A stretch of DNA of 64,000 bases, taken from Balneolaceae bacterium. Its GTDB lineage: Bacteria; Bacteroidota; Rhodothermia; Balneolales; Balneolaceae. The notes under the pieces are model-generated. The model saw only the letters and a list, made by a program, of their open reading frames with translations, was not told the origin of the DNA and made no database searches. The stretch is from positions 3,274,730 to 3,338,729 of the forward strand of contig CP030887.1 in the NCBI GenBank assembly GCA_006969905.1, written 5' to 3'. This document shows, piece after piece, positions 55,101-63,655 of this stretch. The translations under genes were made by a program, and so were the position numbers. Every line of letters starts with the position of its first letter. The stretch's first letter is position 1.

Positions 55101-55408
55101 TAAGTTACCCTCGTTGGTACACCACCCGTCACCGGCATCACGTAGATATCCGAATTTCCATTATAGTTAGCAGTAAATGCGATTTCTTTACCATCAGGAG
55201 AAAAGCGAGGCCATGACTCTTCGCCCTGGGAGTTTGTAACCGGGATAGCTGTGCCTCCTGCTTTTGGCATTATCCAGATATCTCCGCCATACACGAAGGT
55301 GATCTGTGATTCTGATACATCCAAAAACCGCATCAATTTGGCATTAATCTGAGCATTCAAAATGCTCGTCGAGCATAGAGCTATAATCAGCACGCTTAGT
55401 GTTTTCAT
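52145..55408 (-). CDS. Tricorn-like S41 protease, copy 2
   Basis: 1087 residues with a signal peptide ending LNAQ. Same layout as copy 1: PD40/TolB-like propellers (FSPDGKEIAFTANYNGNSDI), an acidic linker near 555-580, PDZ and S41 core. Likely catalytic positions are His in LSAGHTY (near 741), Ser in GWAGSGGD (near 966), GG in DERFNGGG and Glu in FWEGEGVRPD (near 1024), close to the spacing of the archaeal tricorn protease. The active-serine context differs from copy 1 (NYSDG), so specificity probably differs. Confidence 0.9.
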   Translation of the reverse strand: MKTLSVLIIALCSTSILNAQINAKLMRFLDVSESQITFVYGGDIWIMPKAGGTAIPVTNSQGEESWPRFSPDGKEIAFTANYNGNSDIYVMPVTGGVPTRVTYNSFPDRMVEWHPDGERLLFASRRELGQRSGNQFFMVSKKGGFPEKLKIPYGELASFSPDGNHLAYITKITENYPFKRYRGGLSSDIILYDLKNNSAVNVTNNEANDGKPAWLGNKVYFLSDQGDEMRLNIWQYDINTKESSRVTNFTDFDISFMGAGDSEIVFENGGNMYLMNVATNQYKKVDVNIISDLSVEMPRKEDVSRRISSMTAAPGAKRIVFEARGELFNVPVKEGYSMNLTKSSGAFDRQPSWSPDGKHIAYWSDKSGENEIYLMPTDGTSKERKLTNRKKGFGYELYWSPDSKKIAFIDEKNDISIIDVESGKTIIAGNTLWNVGHNGRFNYPVSWSHDSKWIAFSEGLENSNSSVFVYNLDTGKKHQVSSGFYQDSYPVFSTDGKYLFYLTNRDFSANYSDMDNTWIYPNSTQIASVSLTKDAPSLLKPKNDALDLPKDEEEGKEENEEKGDDESSLEIDLDDIESRLVILPPDAGNIGALMPFDGKLVFLKFPNTGSNERGASLMVYDIEERESDEVISNINGATVTADGKSILVSSRGQYGIIKPAKGQKISDPIPTDGLVMDLVPKEEWNQIFNDTWRRHRDFFYDPNMHGVDWEGLKKQYGELLKDARTRWDVSFLQSNLAAELSAGHTYTFGGDNESVSPQQTGFLGVDLEQDNGKYRIKRIVKPAVWDTEVRSPFDRPGVEVSAGNYIHSVNGIDLDPDKDPYSAFENLSGEVVSLMISSTGSAKDAKQVIVETLTPGQERQVRYLEWIENNRKMVEELSNGQLGYIYMSNTGGRGQLELVRMFYGQLDKKGFIIDERFNGGGQLADRFLELMMRPVVYNLHWRHGRDHTQPVKTNTGPMGMLINGWAGSGGDGLPWAFQELEAGPIVGERTLGILVGPATGHSLIDGGGITVPGARLYDNDGHWFWEGEGVRPDFPVWDDPNLLIKGRDPQMEKVVEEVMKMVNENSNRMTPAPPLEDRSAKGMKKDN

Positions 55409-55476
55409 AAATCCTCAACCGTTTGTTCTTATTTCCAGTATCCCGGATCTATTTACCACGAAAAATTTTTAAAAGC

Positions 55477-55484
55477 CAAATCTA
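55477..55484 (-). promoter_or_regulatory. Possible -7 promoter box (TAGATTTG) for tricorn copy 2
   Basis: On the minus strand TAGATTTG fits TAnnTTTG, 69 bases before the ATG. No -33 TTG at the usual spacing. Confidence 0.38.
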
Positions 55485-55577
55485 ATACTATCACAGATGT
55501 AAAAAAGATTCAGCGATTTAAATAGTTTTAAGTCATATTAGGCTGAAATATTAATCCCTATTCATAGATTCCTTGTC

Positions 55578-56003
55578 ATGAAATTAGTAACTCTATCTAT
55601 TCTGCTCAGCTTGCTGTTAATATCCTGCTCTCAAACACAATCGAATGCTCCCATACATTCTGATGACGCAGAGCAATTAATGAATGATTTCTTTACGGCT
55701 CTTTCCACCGCTGACTCCACACTTATGACAAGTATTACTACTAAAGATTTCCTTATGTATGAACATGATGAGATCTGGAATACAGACAGCCTATTAAGCC
55801 TTATGCCACTAACCGAAGGAAGAATCTGGGAAATTCGTGACTTTAGTTTAACAGCAGATGGTAAGATTGCACACTTCAATTATTTCAATCAGGGAGTGGT
55901 TCCTGCTGATCGCTCCTGGTTCGAAAGCGGATTGATTATTCAAACTGAGCATGAATTGAAACTAAAATTTATGCACTCCACCAAGTTGTATTTGAATCAA
56001 TAG
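55578..56003 (+). CDS. Lipoprotein with NTF2/SnoaL-like domain
   Basis: 141 residues with lipobox LISC (cysteine 17). The rest follows the NTF2-like pattern: helix AEQLMNDFFTALSTADSTLM, then strands through FLMYEHDEIWN, WEIRDFSLTADGKIAHFNYFNQG and a final LKLKFMHSTKLYL. DUF4440/SnoaL-type members are often binding or unknown proteins, and no catalytic residue can be named. Single gene. Confidence 0.7.
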   Translation: MKLVTLSILLSLLLISCSQTQSNAPIHSDDAEQLMNDFFTALSTADSTLMTSITTKDFLMYEHDEIWNTDSLLSLMPLTEGRIWEIRDFSLTADGKIAHFNYFNQGVVPADRSWFESGLIIQTEHELKLKFMHSTKLYLNQ

Positions 56004-56126
56004 AGAATAAACATCTATTTTAATCCTTAAAACCCTGTTCGAAGTATCTGAATATTAGACATTTAATTATAATTTGATTGTATTATTATTTTTTTAGATA
56101 ATGGATTTTTAACTAATCCATCTATC

Positions 56127-56423
56127 ATGTCTCTTTCATTAAATCAAAGCAGAGGGGTCGTTTATCAATATTTCCTGTCTGAAGGGTGGTTGCCCGTCGG
56201 AACCACAACACAAAACTGGGATCAGGTGAAACTAGGAGATATGGGAATTGATGATCCCGCTCTTCCCAGTGATCCACATATGCAGAAACAGCGTATAGCA
56301 CTTGACCTGCAACGTTTCTTTGTTGTACTTGGTAGCTCGGTAGCTTCAGCAAAGAACTTTCTAAAAGGAAAAACCAAAACCCTCAAAGAGCTGGCTGAGT
56401 GGTTACATCAAAATCAGGCTTAA
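56127..56423 (+). CDS. Small cytoplasmic protein of unknown function
   Basis: 98 residues without signal or membrane segment. SRGVVYQYFLSEGWLPVG and IALDLQRFFVVLGSS suggest a compact helical domain; the tail KTLKELAEWLHQNQA is amphipathic. Family not recognised. It lies four bases before the next gene, so the two are probably co-transcribed. Confidence 0.6.
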   Translation: MSLSLNQSRGVVYQYFLSEGWLPVGTTTQNWDQVKLGDMGIDDPALPSDPHMQKQRIALDLQRFFVVLGSSVASAKNFLKGKTKTLKELAEWLHQNQA

Positions 56424-56426
56424 GTC

Positions 56427-57410
56427 ATGAAATACATATTTTTTACACTCATAATCTCTTTTTCTCTTAGTTCACTTGTTAAGTCTCAGTCTTTCAGCGG
56501 TACCAACGACAGTACACTCACTTACGCTTTCGATATCCGGCAATCAGATAATAGCACCAATACACTGGGATTGGATTTTAACATCAGGTACGATATTGCT
56601 CAGTTGAGCGGGCCAAAAGCCAATTCGCCCGAAGGAAATAAATTAGATCTCAGCTTTGCACTGGCAGGCTATCAGGATTTTGTTAAAGAAGCTACGGAGT
56701 TTGACTTCATGACGCTGGAACTGAACGTACTTGGCAGGAAGTATAATTCTAAGCCTGTTAGCTTAAACCCGGTTGAACTGATCTATTATAAGGATCTTTT
56801 GGAGAAGTCGGGGGTTGACCCAGGCAGTTTAACACCCACTGAGCAGAAAAACCTTGCTGCTTTTACTAAGAAACTATTTAATGGCCGGCAGTTTCTGAGC
56901 TATAAACTGGGTTATAAAATGGAGTCCAATCAGTCTCTTTCATTTAATCAGCATATGTTACAGGCCGGTATTTCTTTAGAAGTGCCCAAACTTCATGAAG
57001 TATTTGAAGTGTTCTTTTCCGAAACCCGGTCTTCGGACATGAACTATAAAGCTCAACCAATCCGGCTCTATGCAGGTTTGGATTATATTCTGGGTGCAAA
57101 CGGTGCTAAAGAGCAATTGGTTGACAGTACCAATGTAGTTCCCCGGGCAAGAGCAGAAATGGCCTGGAGAACACTCCTATTTGATAACTTTGAACTCAGA
57201 GCTACTTTTGAAAGCAACTATTTCTTTGATGAAGGCAATCTTACAACCACGCCAACCAATGAGCTGATAAATTTCTTTCAGGCCTGGCTGGTTCTTCCGG
57301 TATCCACAGATAAAACCAAAGTAATGCTGAGTTATGCAAAAGGTAAGCTACCCCCATTATATACCGAAACTGCTGCTGGAAGTATAGGAGTTAGCTTTGC
57401 TATAGAGTAA
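56427..57410 (+). CDS. Outer-membrane beta-barrel-like protein
   Basis: 327 residues with a signal peptide ending VKSQ. The rest alternates short amphipathic strands (LGLDFNIRYDIAQL, LSYKLGYKMES, RLYAGLDYILGA, FELRATFESNYF, VMLSYAKGKL) and ends GSIGVSFAIE, as in outer-membrane barrels. Family not recognised. Its partner gene directly upstream is a small cytoplasmic protein. Confidence 0.6.
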   Translation: MKYIFFTLIISFSLSSLVKSQSFSGTNDSTLTYAFDIRQSDNSTNTLGLDFNIRYDIAQLSGPKANSPEGNKLDLSFALAGYQDFVKEATEFDFMTLELNVLGRKYNSKPVSLNPVELIYYKDLLEKSGVDPGSLTPTEQKNLAAFTKKLFNGRQFLSYKLGYKMESNQSLSFNQHMLQAGISLEVPKLHEVFEVFFSETRSSDMNYKAQPIRLYAGLDYILGANGAKEQLVDSTNVVPRARAEMAWRTLLFDNFELRATFESNYFFDEGNLTTTPTNELINFFQAWLVLPVSTDKTKVMLSYAKGKLPPLYTETAAGSIGVSFAIE

Positions 57411-57416
57411 GCTTTT

Positions 57417-58277
57417 TTACTCTAGCGAAGCTCTTATTACAGGCTCTTGTTTAACAACGTGGCTGCCTCCGGCTATTGCAAAAACTCTGTTACCCTGGTT
57501 CATCAGATCCACAATAACTTTTGCGGCGTGCAGATCTCTGACTTCGTTAGCGAAGTTTGCCATTCGGGATAATCTGGTCGGGTTTGCAGAAGGATGAATA
57601 GCCGAGCCTTTAATAATGCGCCAGTCACCTAAATCAGAATAGTGTTTCTGCCACAGCGCATCCATTTCATCAAGAGAGTTTAAGCTTCCCTCCAAACCGG
57701 CTCTGGATCCCCGCTTTTTAAGTAAATGGGTTGCCAAGTCTTCGATTTCACTTGTGCTCATGCCTGATTTTCTCTCGCTTAAAAAAACTCTCATGGTATA
57801 AAACAAAGTAACCTCAGGAGTTGGAAATTTTGCCTTCATTTCTGCTGCTTCACTCTCCCACGAAGGTTCTAAGGTATATACCGGGATTTTATCCCTCCCA
57901 GCCATTATGTAAGCCATTGCAAATTCACCATAACTCTTAATGTCCGACTCTTCTGATCCAATAATAAACCCAAGTCTGTTTTCGGTTACCCCCACTGTGG
58001 GCTTAAACTCCTTCCAGATTTTTTCGATCTCAGCTATTTGTGGATTATCAGGATTATTTGTGTGCCAGGATCCGTAATAGATCAGTGAACTATTTGAACC
58101 TCCCACTTTAAGTATATATGGCCATTCTTTATCAGCCATTAAACTATCATGTTCAGCCATGGTTCGAAATGTAGATTTTAAATCTACATCTACCGGTTGG
58201 TAGTAATCAAGTTTCGAAAATCTGAAATGACAACCGACAGCTGAAAATGCAATGAGTAGTACTACTATCTTCTTCAT
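57417..58277 (-). CDS. TraB/GumN-like (DUF5694-type) lipoprotein
   Basis: 286 residues with lipobox AVGC (cysteine 16). The motif pairs YYGSWHTNN, GVTENR and FAIAGGSHVVKQE resemble the GxxH and Glu-Asn signatures of the TIKI/TraB/EreA-like metalloprotease superfamily. Similar lipoproteins in Bacteroidota are uncharacterised. Single gene, convergent with the beta-barrel gene (six-base gap). Confidence 0.65.
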   Translation of the reverse strand: MKKIVVLLIAFSAVGCHFRFSKLDYYQPVDVDLKSTFRTMAEHDSLMADKEWPYILKVGGSNSSLIYYGSWHTNNPDNPQIAEIEKIWKEFKPTVGVTENRLGFIIGSEESDIKSYGEFAMAYIMAGRDKIPVYTLEPSWESEAAEMKAKFPTPEVTLFYTMRVFLSERKSGMSTSEIEDLATHLLKKRGSRAGLEGSLNSLDEMDALWQKHYSDLGDWRIIKGSAIHPSANPTRLSRMANFANEVRDLHAAKVIVDLMNQGNRVFAIAGGSHVVKQEPVIRASLE

Positions 58278-58380
58278 GAATTTTTAATTCATTGATAATT
58301 GACCGATCCCGATACTTAGTAGTCTCTATTTTGTTACAAAGGAGGAACTTTTAATTTAGCAGAGACTCTTTATAACAACA

Positions 58381-58415
58381 AAAAACCCCGACTGGTATTC
58401 CACCGGTCGGGGTTT
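58381..58415 (-). terminator. Rho-independent terminator of nrdJ
   Basis: On the minus strand a stem AAACCCCGAC/GTCGGGGTTT, extended inward by further pairs, leads into TTTTTTG. It lies about 115 bases after the nrdJ stop, beyond a repeat hairpin. Confidence 0.82.
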
Positions 58416-58460
58416 ATCCTGTTCTCCATGAAAGAAAAGTCTTAAACTTTGCGAGCACAG

Positions 58461-58497
58461 CGAAGCAATCTCAAACGTAGTAAATGAGATTGCTTCG
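58461..58497. repeat. Dispersed repeat hairpin, copy D
   Basis: A 13-bp perfect inverted repeat (CGAAGCAATCTCA/TGAGATTGCTTCG, 11-base loop) between the nrdJ stop and its terminator. Its core shares GCGAAGCAATC with copy C and the GAGCGAAG phrase style with copies A and B. Confidence 0.75.
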
Positions 58498-58530
58498 GGT
58501 TGTAGTAAACCAGCAACCCTCGCAAATTTT

Positions 58531-61500
58531 TTAGCTGCAGCCTGAGGTTGAGCCGCAGGTAATACATTTCAAACAGGTACCGTTTCGTACCATGGTCATG
58601 CTTCCACACTCAGGGCAGGCATCACCTGTATACCCTAACTGTTTGGCTTTTTCGTAATCACTTTCGTAACTGGATACCGCTTTCTGCTCTACCTTAGCAG
58701 CTTTTGCCGTTGCTTCTTCAACTGTTGCAGGAGCTGGAGTAGGTGTAATTACAGTTTTAGCTACAGTTTCTATAACCTCACCAGTTGGCGTAGGGCGCAA
58801 GTCACGGGTGGTGATTTCCTCAGCAGGTACATGAGCCAAATCTTCACGTCCCAGATAGGCAACAGCCAGTTCACGGAAGATGTAATCAATAACCGAAGTG
58901 GTCATTTTCACATGAGGATTACCTGCAACCATACCGCTTGGTTCAAACTTGGTAAATACAAATGCATCCACAAACTCTTCTAAGGGTACACCATGCTGAA
59001 GACCCAAAGAAATGGAGATGGCAAAGCAATTCAATAAACTTCTGAAAGCTGCCCCTTCCCGGTGCATATCAATAAAGATCTCACCTAACTGTCCGTTCTC
59101 ATATTCACCGGTTCGCAGGTATACACTCTGGCCACCGATCTTCACTTTTTGGGTATAACCCTCACGACGGAAAGGTAACCGCTGGCGACGAGCTACATAC
59201 TTATGGATAATGCGTTCTGCAATTTCCACTACTTTATCCTGGGCAGCAGCGGTTGGTGCATCAGCAGGGGCTGATTCTTCTTCGTCTAACTCTTCCAATA
59301 CATCTGCCAAACTGTTTAGTGGCTGGCTGAGTTTAGAACCATCACGATAGAGCGCATTCGCTTTCAACATCATTTCCCATGAAAGCATGTAAGCGTCTTT
59401 CATGTCTTCAATGGTTGCCTCGTTGGGCAGGTTTATAGTCTTGGAAATTGCCCCTGAAAGGAATGGCTGTGCTGCTGCCATCATACGGATATGGCCACGG
59501 GCTGAAATGAAGCGTGTCCCTATGCGTCCGCACTTATTGGCGCAATCAAATACAGGCAGATGTTCATCTTTCAGGAACGGAGCCCCTTCTACGGTCATGG
59601 TTCCGCAAACATAGTCGTTCGCTTCCTGGATCTGCTCTCTGCTAAAGCCTAAGAAACGAAGCATATCAAACATAGGATCGCCAAGCTGCACCTCACTTAT
59701 GTCCAGAACATCTTTGCAGAAGTCTTCGCCTAATGTCCACTGGTTAAAGGCAAACTTGATATCGAAGCTACTTGGAAGTGCCTGCTCAATGGCTTCAAGC
59801 TTATCATCGGTAAACCCCTTCTCTTTTAAAGTTTCGGGATTGACATGCGGGCAACCTTCGAGAGTGGCAGCACCTTTGGCATAATCAATGATCGCTTTAG
59901 ATTCTTTAGCACTGTAGCCAAGAGTTTTAAGAGCTTTTGGTACACTTTGGTTAATGATCTTGAAGTAACCGCCCCCGGCAAGCTTCTTGAATTTAACAAG
60001 GGCAAAATCCGGCTCAACACCTGTAGTATCACAGTCCATCACCAGGCCAATAGTTCCGGTTGGAGCAAGTACGGTAACCTGTGCGTTACGGTATCCGTTC
60101 TTCTCTCCCAGCTCAACCGCGCGGTCTGCATTTTCTTTGGCAGCTTTTAAAAGATAATCAGGACAAATAGCCGCATTAATGCCCATAGGCTTAACAGTTA
60201 ATCCTTCATACTCATTTGGGTCTGCGTTATAGGCTGCTCGGCGATGATTCCTCATCACACGAAGCATATGCTCTTTATTTTTCTCATATCCTTCAAATGC
60301 ACCTAGCTCTCCGGCCATTTCAGCACTGGTTTCATACGATTGCATGTGCATAATTGCAGTCACAGCTCCCGCTGTTGCAACTCCTTCATCGCTATCATAA
60401 GGAATGCCCTGTACCATTAATGCAGCACCGATATTTGCATAGCCCAAACCAAGAGTTCTGAAGACATAAGAAAGCTCGGCAATCTCTTTTGAAGGGAATT
60501 GCGCCATCAATACAGAAATTTCAAGAACGGTAGTCCAGATCCGGGATGCATAACGCAGCGATTCAATATCAAAAGTGGTGCACTCCTCATCTGTGAAGTA
60601 CTTCATCAGGTTCAGCGAAGCTAGGTTACATGCTGTATTATCCAGGAACATGTATTCTGAACAAGGGTTGCTTGCTTTGATCTGTCCATCTTCCGGGCAG
60701 GTATGCCATTCATTAATCGTGTCATGATACTGTGTTCCGGGATCGGCAGAAGCCCAAGCTGCATAAGCAATCTGATCCCAAAGCTCTGTAGCATCCATAG
60801 TCTGGCATGGAACAGGTTCTCGACCTTCTTTTTCAGCCTTTTTCTTTTCCGTTCTCCAGTATAGGTTCCATTCCCCTCCATCTTTAACAGCTTGCATAAA
60901 TGCGTTGGGTACCCGAACTGAGTTATTTGAGTTCTGCCCGGCTACTGTAGCGTAGGCTTCGGAATTCCAGTCCGTATCGTAAGTTTCAAACTCAACGTCT
61001 TTTACGCCTTGCCCTGCCAGTTGAATCACCCTTTCGATATAATTAAGAGGAACCCTGTCGCGCTTCGCCTGGCGAATCACTTTACCCAACTCTTTGTTCT
61101 TTAGTGGGTCCCTGCTCATCGCACCATTAAATGTACGGCCTTCAATCTCTACCGGGGTATGGCAAAGGCGGATAATATCTTTAAGGTGTTTTTCTGTGAT
61201 CTTAGAGCCTGCTACCAGCGCAGCCACTTTCTGCTCTTCTTTAACTTTCCAGTTTATATACTGCTCGATATCGGGATGGTCAAGGTCAAGTGTAACCATC
61301 TTTGCAGCACGCCTTGTTGTTCCCCCGGACTTGATAGCACCTGCAGCACGGTCTCCGATTTTTAAGAAACTCATAAGACCTGAAGACTTTCCACCTCCGC
61401 TCAATGGCTCATTTTCGCCACGCAGGTTTGAGAAGTTTGAACCTGTTCCTGAACCATATTTGAACAAACGGGCCTCGCGAACCCAGAGATCCATAATTCC

Positions 61501-62139
61501 GCCTTCATTTACCAAATCATCATCAATGCTCTGAATAAAGCAAGCATGTGGCTGCGGATGTGTATACGAATCTTTTGACTTGGTCAGTTTCCCTGTGTTT
61601 GCATCTACATAATAATGACCCTGCGCCGGACCATTAATTCCGTATGCCCAATTCAACCCGGTGTTAAACCATTGCGGACTGTTTGGTGCCGCCATTTGAT
61701 TGGCTAGCATGTAACATAACTCGTCATAAAAAACTTTCGCGTCTTCTTCGGTATCGAAATAATCATGTTTCCACCCCCAATAAGTCCAGCAACCAGCAAG
61801 ACGGCCAAAAACCTGCCGGCTATCCACTTCATGAGAAAATCGCTCATTTTCAGAAAGCTCTTTCAAAGCCTTTTCATCAGCTTCTGCTTTTTGCAGCCAT
61901 TTAGGTACACCCTTCTCAGTTATTTTCTTAAGCTTTGCAGGTACTCCCGCTTTTCTGAAATACTTCTGCGCTATTATATCCGTAGCCACTTGTGACCAAC
62001 TGTCCGGAACCATCACATTCTCCATATGGAAAACCTGTGATCCGTCCGGGTTTTTGATCTCCGATGTCCGGGATACAAAATTCATATCGTCATATGGGGT
62101 CTTCCAATCTGACTTAGTATAAAAGCGCGAAAATTTCAT
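58531..62139 (-). CDS. nrdJ: Vitamin B12-dependent ribonucleotide reductase (class II)
   Basis: 1202 residues. NrdJ reduces ribonucleotides to deoxyribonucleotides using adenosylcobalamin and needs no oxygen. [21 protein letters not shown] carries the N-C-E active-site pattern, and [10 protein letters not shown] holds a first active-site cysteine. [15 protein letters not shown] and [10 protein letters not shown] are typical of this long class II form. The C-terminus ([20 protein letters not shown]) holds the redox-active and zinc-ribbon cysteines. It is the only ribonucleotide reductase in the window. The AT-rich region upstream carries a promoter-like box and DnaA boxes. Confidence 0.96.
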   Translation of the reverse strand: MKFSRFYTKSDWKTPYDDMNFVSRTSEIKNPDGSQVFHMENVMVPDSWSQVATDIIAQKYFRKAGVPAKLKKITEKGVPKWLQKAEADEKALKELSENERFSHEVDSRQVFGRLAGCWTYWGWKHDYFDTEEDAKVFYDELCYMLANQMAAPNSPQWFNTGLNWAYGINGPAQGHYYVDANTGKLTKSKDSYTHPQPHACFIQSIDDDLVNEGGIMDLWVREARLFKYGSGTGSNFSNLRGENEPLSGGGKSSGLMSFLKIGDRAAGAIKSGGTTRRAAKMVTLDLDHPDIEQYINWKVKEEQKVAALVAGSKITEKHLKDIIRLCHTPVEIEGRTFNGAMSRDPLKNKELGKVIRQAKRDRVPLNYIERVIQLAGQGVKDVEFETYDTDWNSEAYATVAGQNSNNSVRVPNAFMQAVKDGGEWNLYWRTEKKKAEKEGREPVPCQTMDATELWDQIAYAAWASADPGTQYHDTINEWHTCPEDGQIKASNPCSEYMFLDNTACNLASLNLMKYFTDEECTTFDIESLRYASRIWTTVLEISVLMAQFPSKEIAELSYVFRTLGLGYANIGAALMVQGIPYDSDEGVATAGAVTAIMHMQSYETSAEMAGELGAFEGYEKNKEHMLRVMRNHRRAAYNADPNEYEGLTVKPMGINAAICPDYLLKAAKENADRAVELGEKNGYRNAQVTVLAPTGTIGLVMDCDTTGVEPDFALVKFKKLAGGGYFKIINQSVPKALKTLGYSAKESKAIIDYAKGAATLEGCPHVNPETLKEKGFTDDKLEAIEQALPSSFDIKFAFNQWTLGEDFCKDVLDISEVQLGDPMFDMLRFLGFSREQIQEANDYVCGTMTVEGAPFLKDEHLPVFDCANKCGRIGTRFISARGHIRMMAAAQPFLSGAISKTINLPNEATIEDMKDAYMLSWEMMLKANALYRDGSKLSQPLNSLADVLEELDEEESAPADAPTAAAQDKVVEIAERIIHKYVARRQRLPFRREGYTQKVKIGGQSVYLRTGEYENGQLGEIFIDMHREGAAFRSLLNCFAISISLGLQHGVPLEEFVDAFVFTKFEPSGMVAGNPHVKMTTSVIDYIFRELAVAYLGREDLAHVPAEEITTRDLRPTPTGEVIETVAKTVITPTPAPATVEEATAKAAKVEQKAVSSYESDYEKAKQLGYTGDACPECGSMTMVRNGTCLKCITCGSTSGCS

Positions 62140-62229
62140 AGGTGTACTCCTTGCGTACCGTTAATATTCATTCTTCGTGGATAGGTAGATGACCAAAATC
62201 CGGAGCCGTTTCTCCTGTAGAAGTGCGAT

Positions 62230-62260
62230 CAAATATATATGAGGAATACGCTTACAGCAA
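62230..62260 (-). promoter_or_regulatory. Bacteroidota-type promoter of nrdJ
   Basis: On the minus strand TTG (62260-62258) and TATATTTG (62237-62230) are 20 bases apart, matching the TTTG/TTG - about 19-20 - TAnnTTTG promoter of Bacteroidota. Transcription would start near 62222, giving a leader of about 83 bases. This is the best promoter match in the window. Confidence 0.6.
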
Positions 62261-62276
62261 GAAAAAAATCAATTAC

Positions 62277-62305
62277 TTTTCCACATATTTACACATTTAT
62301 CCACA
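62277..62305 (+). promoter_or_regulatory. DnaA-box cluster upstream of nrdJ
   Basis: TTTTCCACA (62277-62285) and the perfect box TTATCCACA (62297-62305) flank a near-match (ATTTACACA, 62287-62295). All read in the same direction at 10-base steps, about one helical turn, and lie just upstream of the nrdJ promoter. Confidence 0.65.
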
Positions 62306-62310
62306 GTGTC

Positions 62311-62798
62311 AAATGTTGACTTTCCGGAACGCGATGATTGTAATACATCTTATATTAAATATTATACATTATATTGAAGGATATTTTCAAAAAAATGGTT
62401 TTAATGAATATTAAAGCAATATTTTTTACTCCTGAGTTATTCACAATATTCAAAAATTATCTGAATCCATAAATTTACAAATTCTATAGAAACAATTTTA
62501 TTTATCAATATTATATACAATAAATATTCATTTTAATTACAATATTAAATCATAATTTTTTGCACTATAAAAAATATTTTAAAATAAGTTCCTTGCAATA
62601 ACTGTCAAAAACGGGCATTGATGTTGTCAGTCCTTCCTCACTTTCATTTCTAATCTTACTTAGTTTCAATTTACCAGCTACTCAAAAACCCTTTTACTAT
62701 TAATGATACCTAAGTCAAAAAAACAATTACAGACCAAAGGTGACTCATTCTAATAACGAATGGTGTTGATAACGTAAACGGCACAACTGTGTGGATAA
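62311..62798. other. AT-rich, gene-free region with further DnaA boxes (oriC candidate)
   Basis: Bases 62341-62460 contain 20 G/C of 120 and 62461-62580 only 16 of 120, by direct count; that is strong enough to serve as a DNA-unwinding element. A perfect DnaA box TTATTCACA lies at 62437-62445 and an inverted perfect box (TGTGGATAA) at 62790-62798, with a near match at 62764-62772. No dnaA or dnaN gene is in the window. Small reading frames here look spurious. Confidence 0.6.
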
Positions 62799-62877
62799 GC
62801 TTTTCTCCCTTTCTAATTTTGAACCTCTTCTTTTTTTAGTACACTACAATATATCAATTCAAAGCAGTCATTTTCTT

Positions 62878-63510
62878 TTGAAGCCTTTACCTCTCATACT
62901 CATTCTTCTTGCATTTCAGCTAACCGTTGGTTGCGGATCCACGAAGCAAATTCATGAAAAGAATCTTTTTTCTTTTATCCTGAATGGTGAGAACTATGAA
63001 ATAATAAGTATGAATACTGAGTCAGGAGAAGGTGGGAACCTTTTGATCCTAAGAAAGGAAAACCGAATAGATTTCAGTGCCCAGGATTTAAACCAGGATG
63101 GGCTTATCGATACCATACTTAAGGGAGATGTTGAGCTTGAAGAAGCTAATGCTATTTATTGGGAGGGAATTCGAATTGCCCGCAACAAAGGTCTTTATAA
63201 GGAAAAGGAAGGTTTGCGCACTTTCGAATGGAAATCACCTGCTATGAGTTTTGTATTACAAAGCTATATCCCAAAAAATAATTCTGACGAGATATTCTTT
63301 AACCGCTTTAGTCTGTACCTGTTGAATGAAGATGTGATCAGTATAGACAGGAATGCAGATGGCATACTTGATGAAGTTGAAAAAGGCTCTGTAAAACTGG
63401 ATAGCTTGCAAACATTTTATACGGAGGCACTCGAAATAGGAATCCGAGCTCAAAGGGTTATTCAATCTGATGGGCGCTTTATAGTTTTGATTAATAATCC
63501 CCGTCTTTAA
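62878..63510 (+). CDS. Putative lipoprotein with EF-hand-like repeats
   Basis: 210 residues when started at the TTG giving MKPLPLILILLAFQLTVGC, which yields a proper lipobox (LTVGC); an upstream GTG 29 codons earlier overlaps a DnaA box and places the signal too far in. Two calcium-loop-like segments recur, DLNQDGLIDT and DRNADGILDE, each followed by a GDVELEEA/GSVKLDSL phrase, so the protein appears to be an internal duplication. Function unknown. Confidence 0.6.
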   Translation: MKPLPLILILLAFQLTVGCGSTKQIHEKNLFSFILNGENYEIISMNTESGEGGNLLILRKENRIDFSAQDLNQDGLIDTILKGDVELEEANAIYWEGIRIARNKGLYKEKEGLRTFEWKSPAMSFVLQSYIPKNNSDEIFFNRFSLYLLNEDVISIDRNADGILDEVEKGSVKLDSLQTFYTEALEIGIRAQRVIQSDGRFIVLINNPRL

Positions 63511-63616
63511 ACCTGATACCGGTTTCTATCCATTCTTTTACACATTTGTGATACTATCTGAATAATCGTTTTCTACATTGTGCTTATTACCAGAACCTGA
63601 TTGAACTTCTGTATGG

Positions 63617-63624
63617 TATTTTTG
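63617..63624 (+). promoter_or_regulatory. Possible -7 promoter box (TATTTTTG) for the DUF3047 gene
   Basis: Exact TAnnTTTG match, 32 bases before the ATG. No well-placed -33 TTG. Confidence 0.38.
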
Positions 63625-63655
63625 TTTAAAGAAACTCCTGAAAATTGAATATCTC

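Noticed and set aside
62140-62229. Cobalamin riboswitch before nrdJ
   Set aside because: The leader is only about 83 bases and I see no B12-box-like conserved sequence or the expected long fold.
62223-62414. 63-codon frame in the AT-rich region
   Set aside because: Overlaps the nrdJ promoter and DnaA boxes and reads as random AT-rich sequence.
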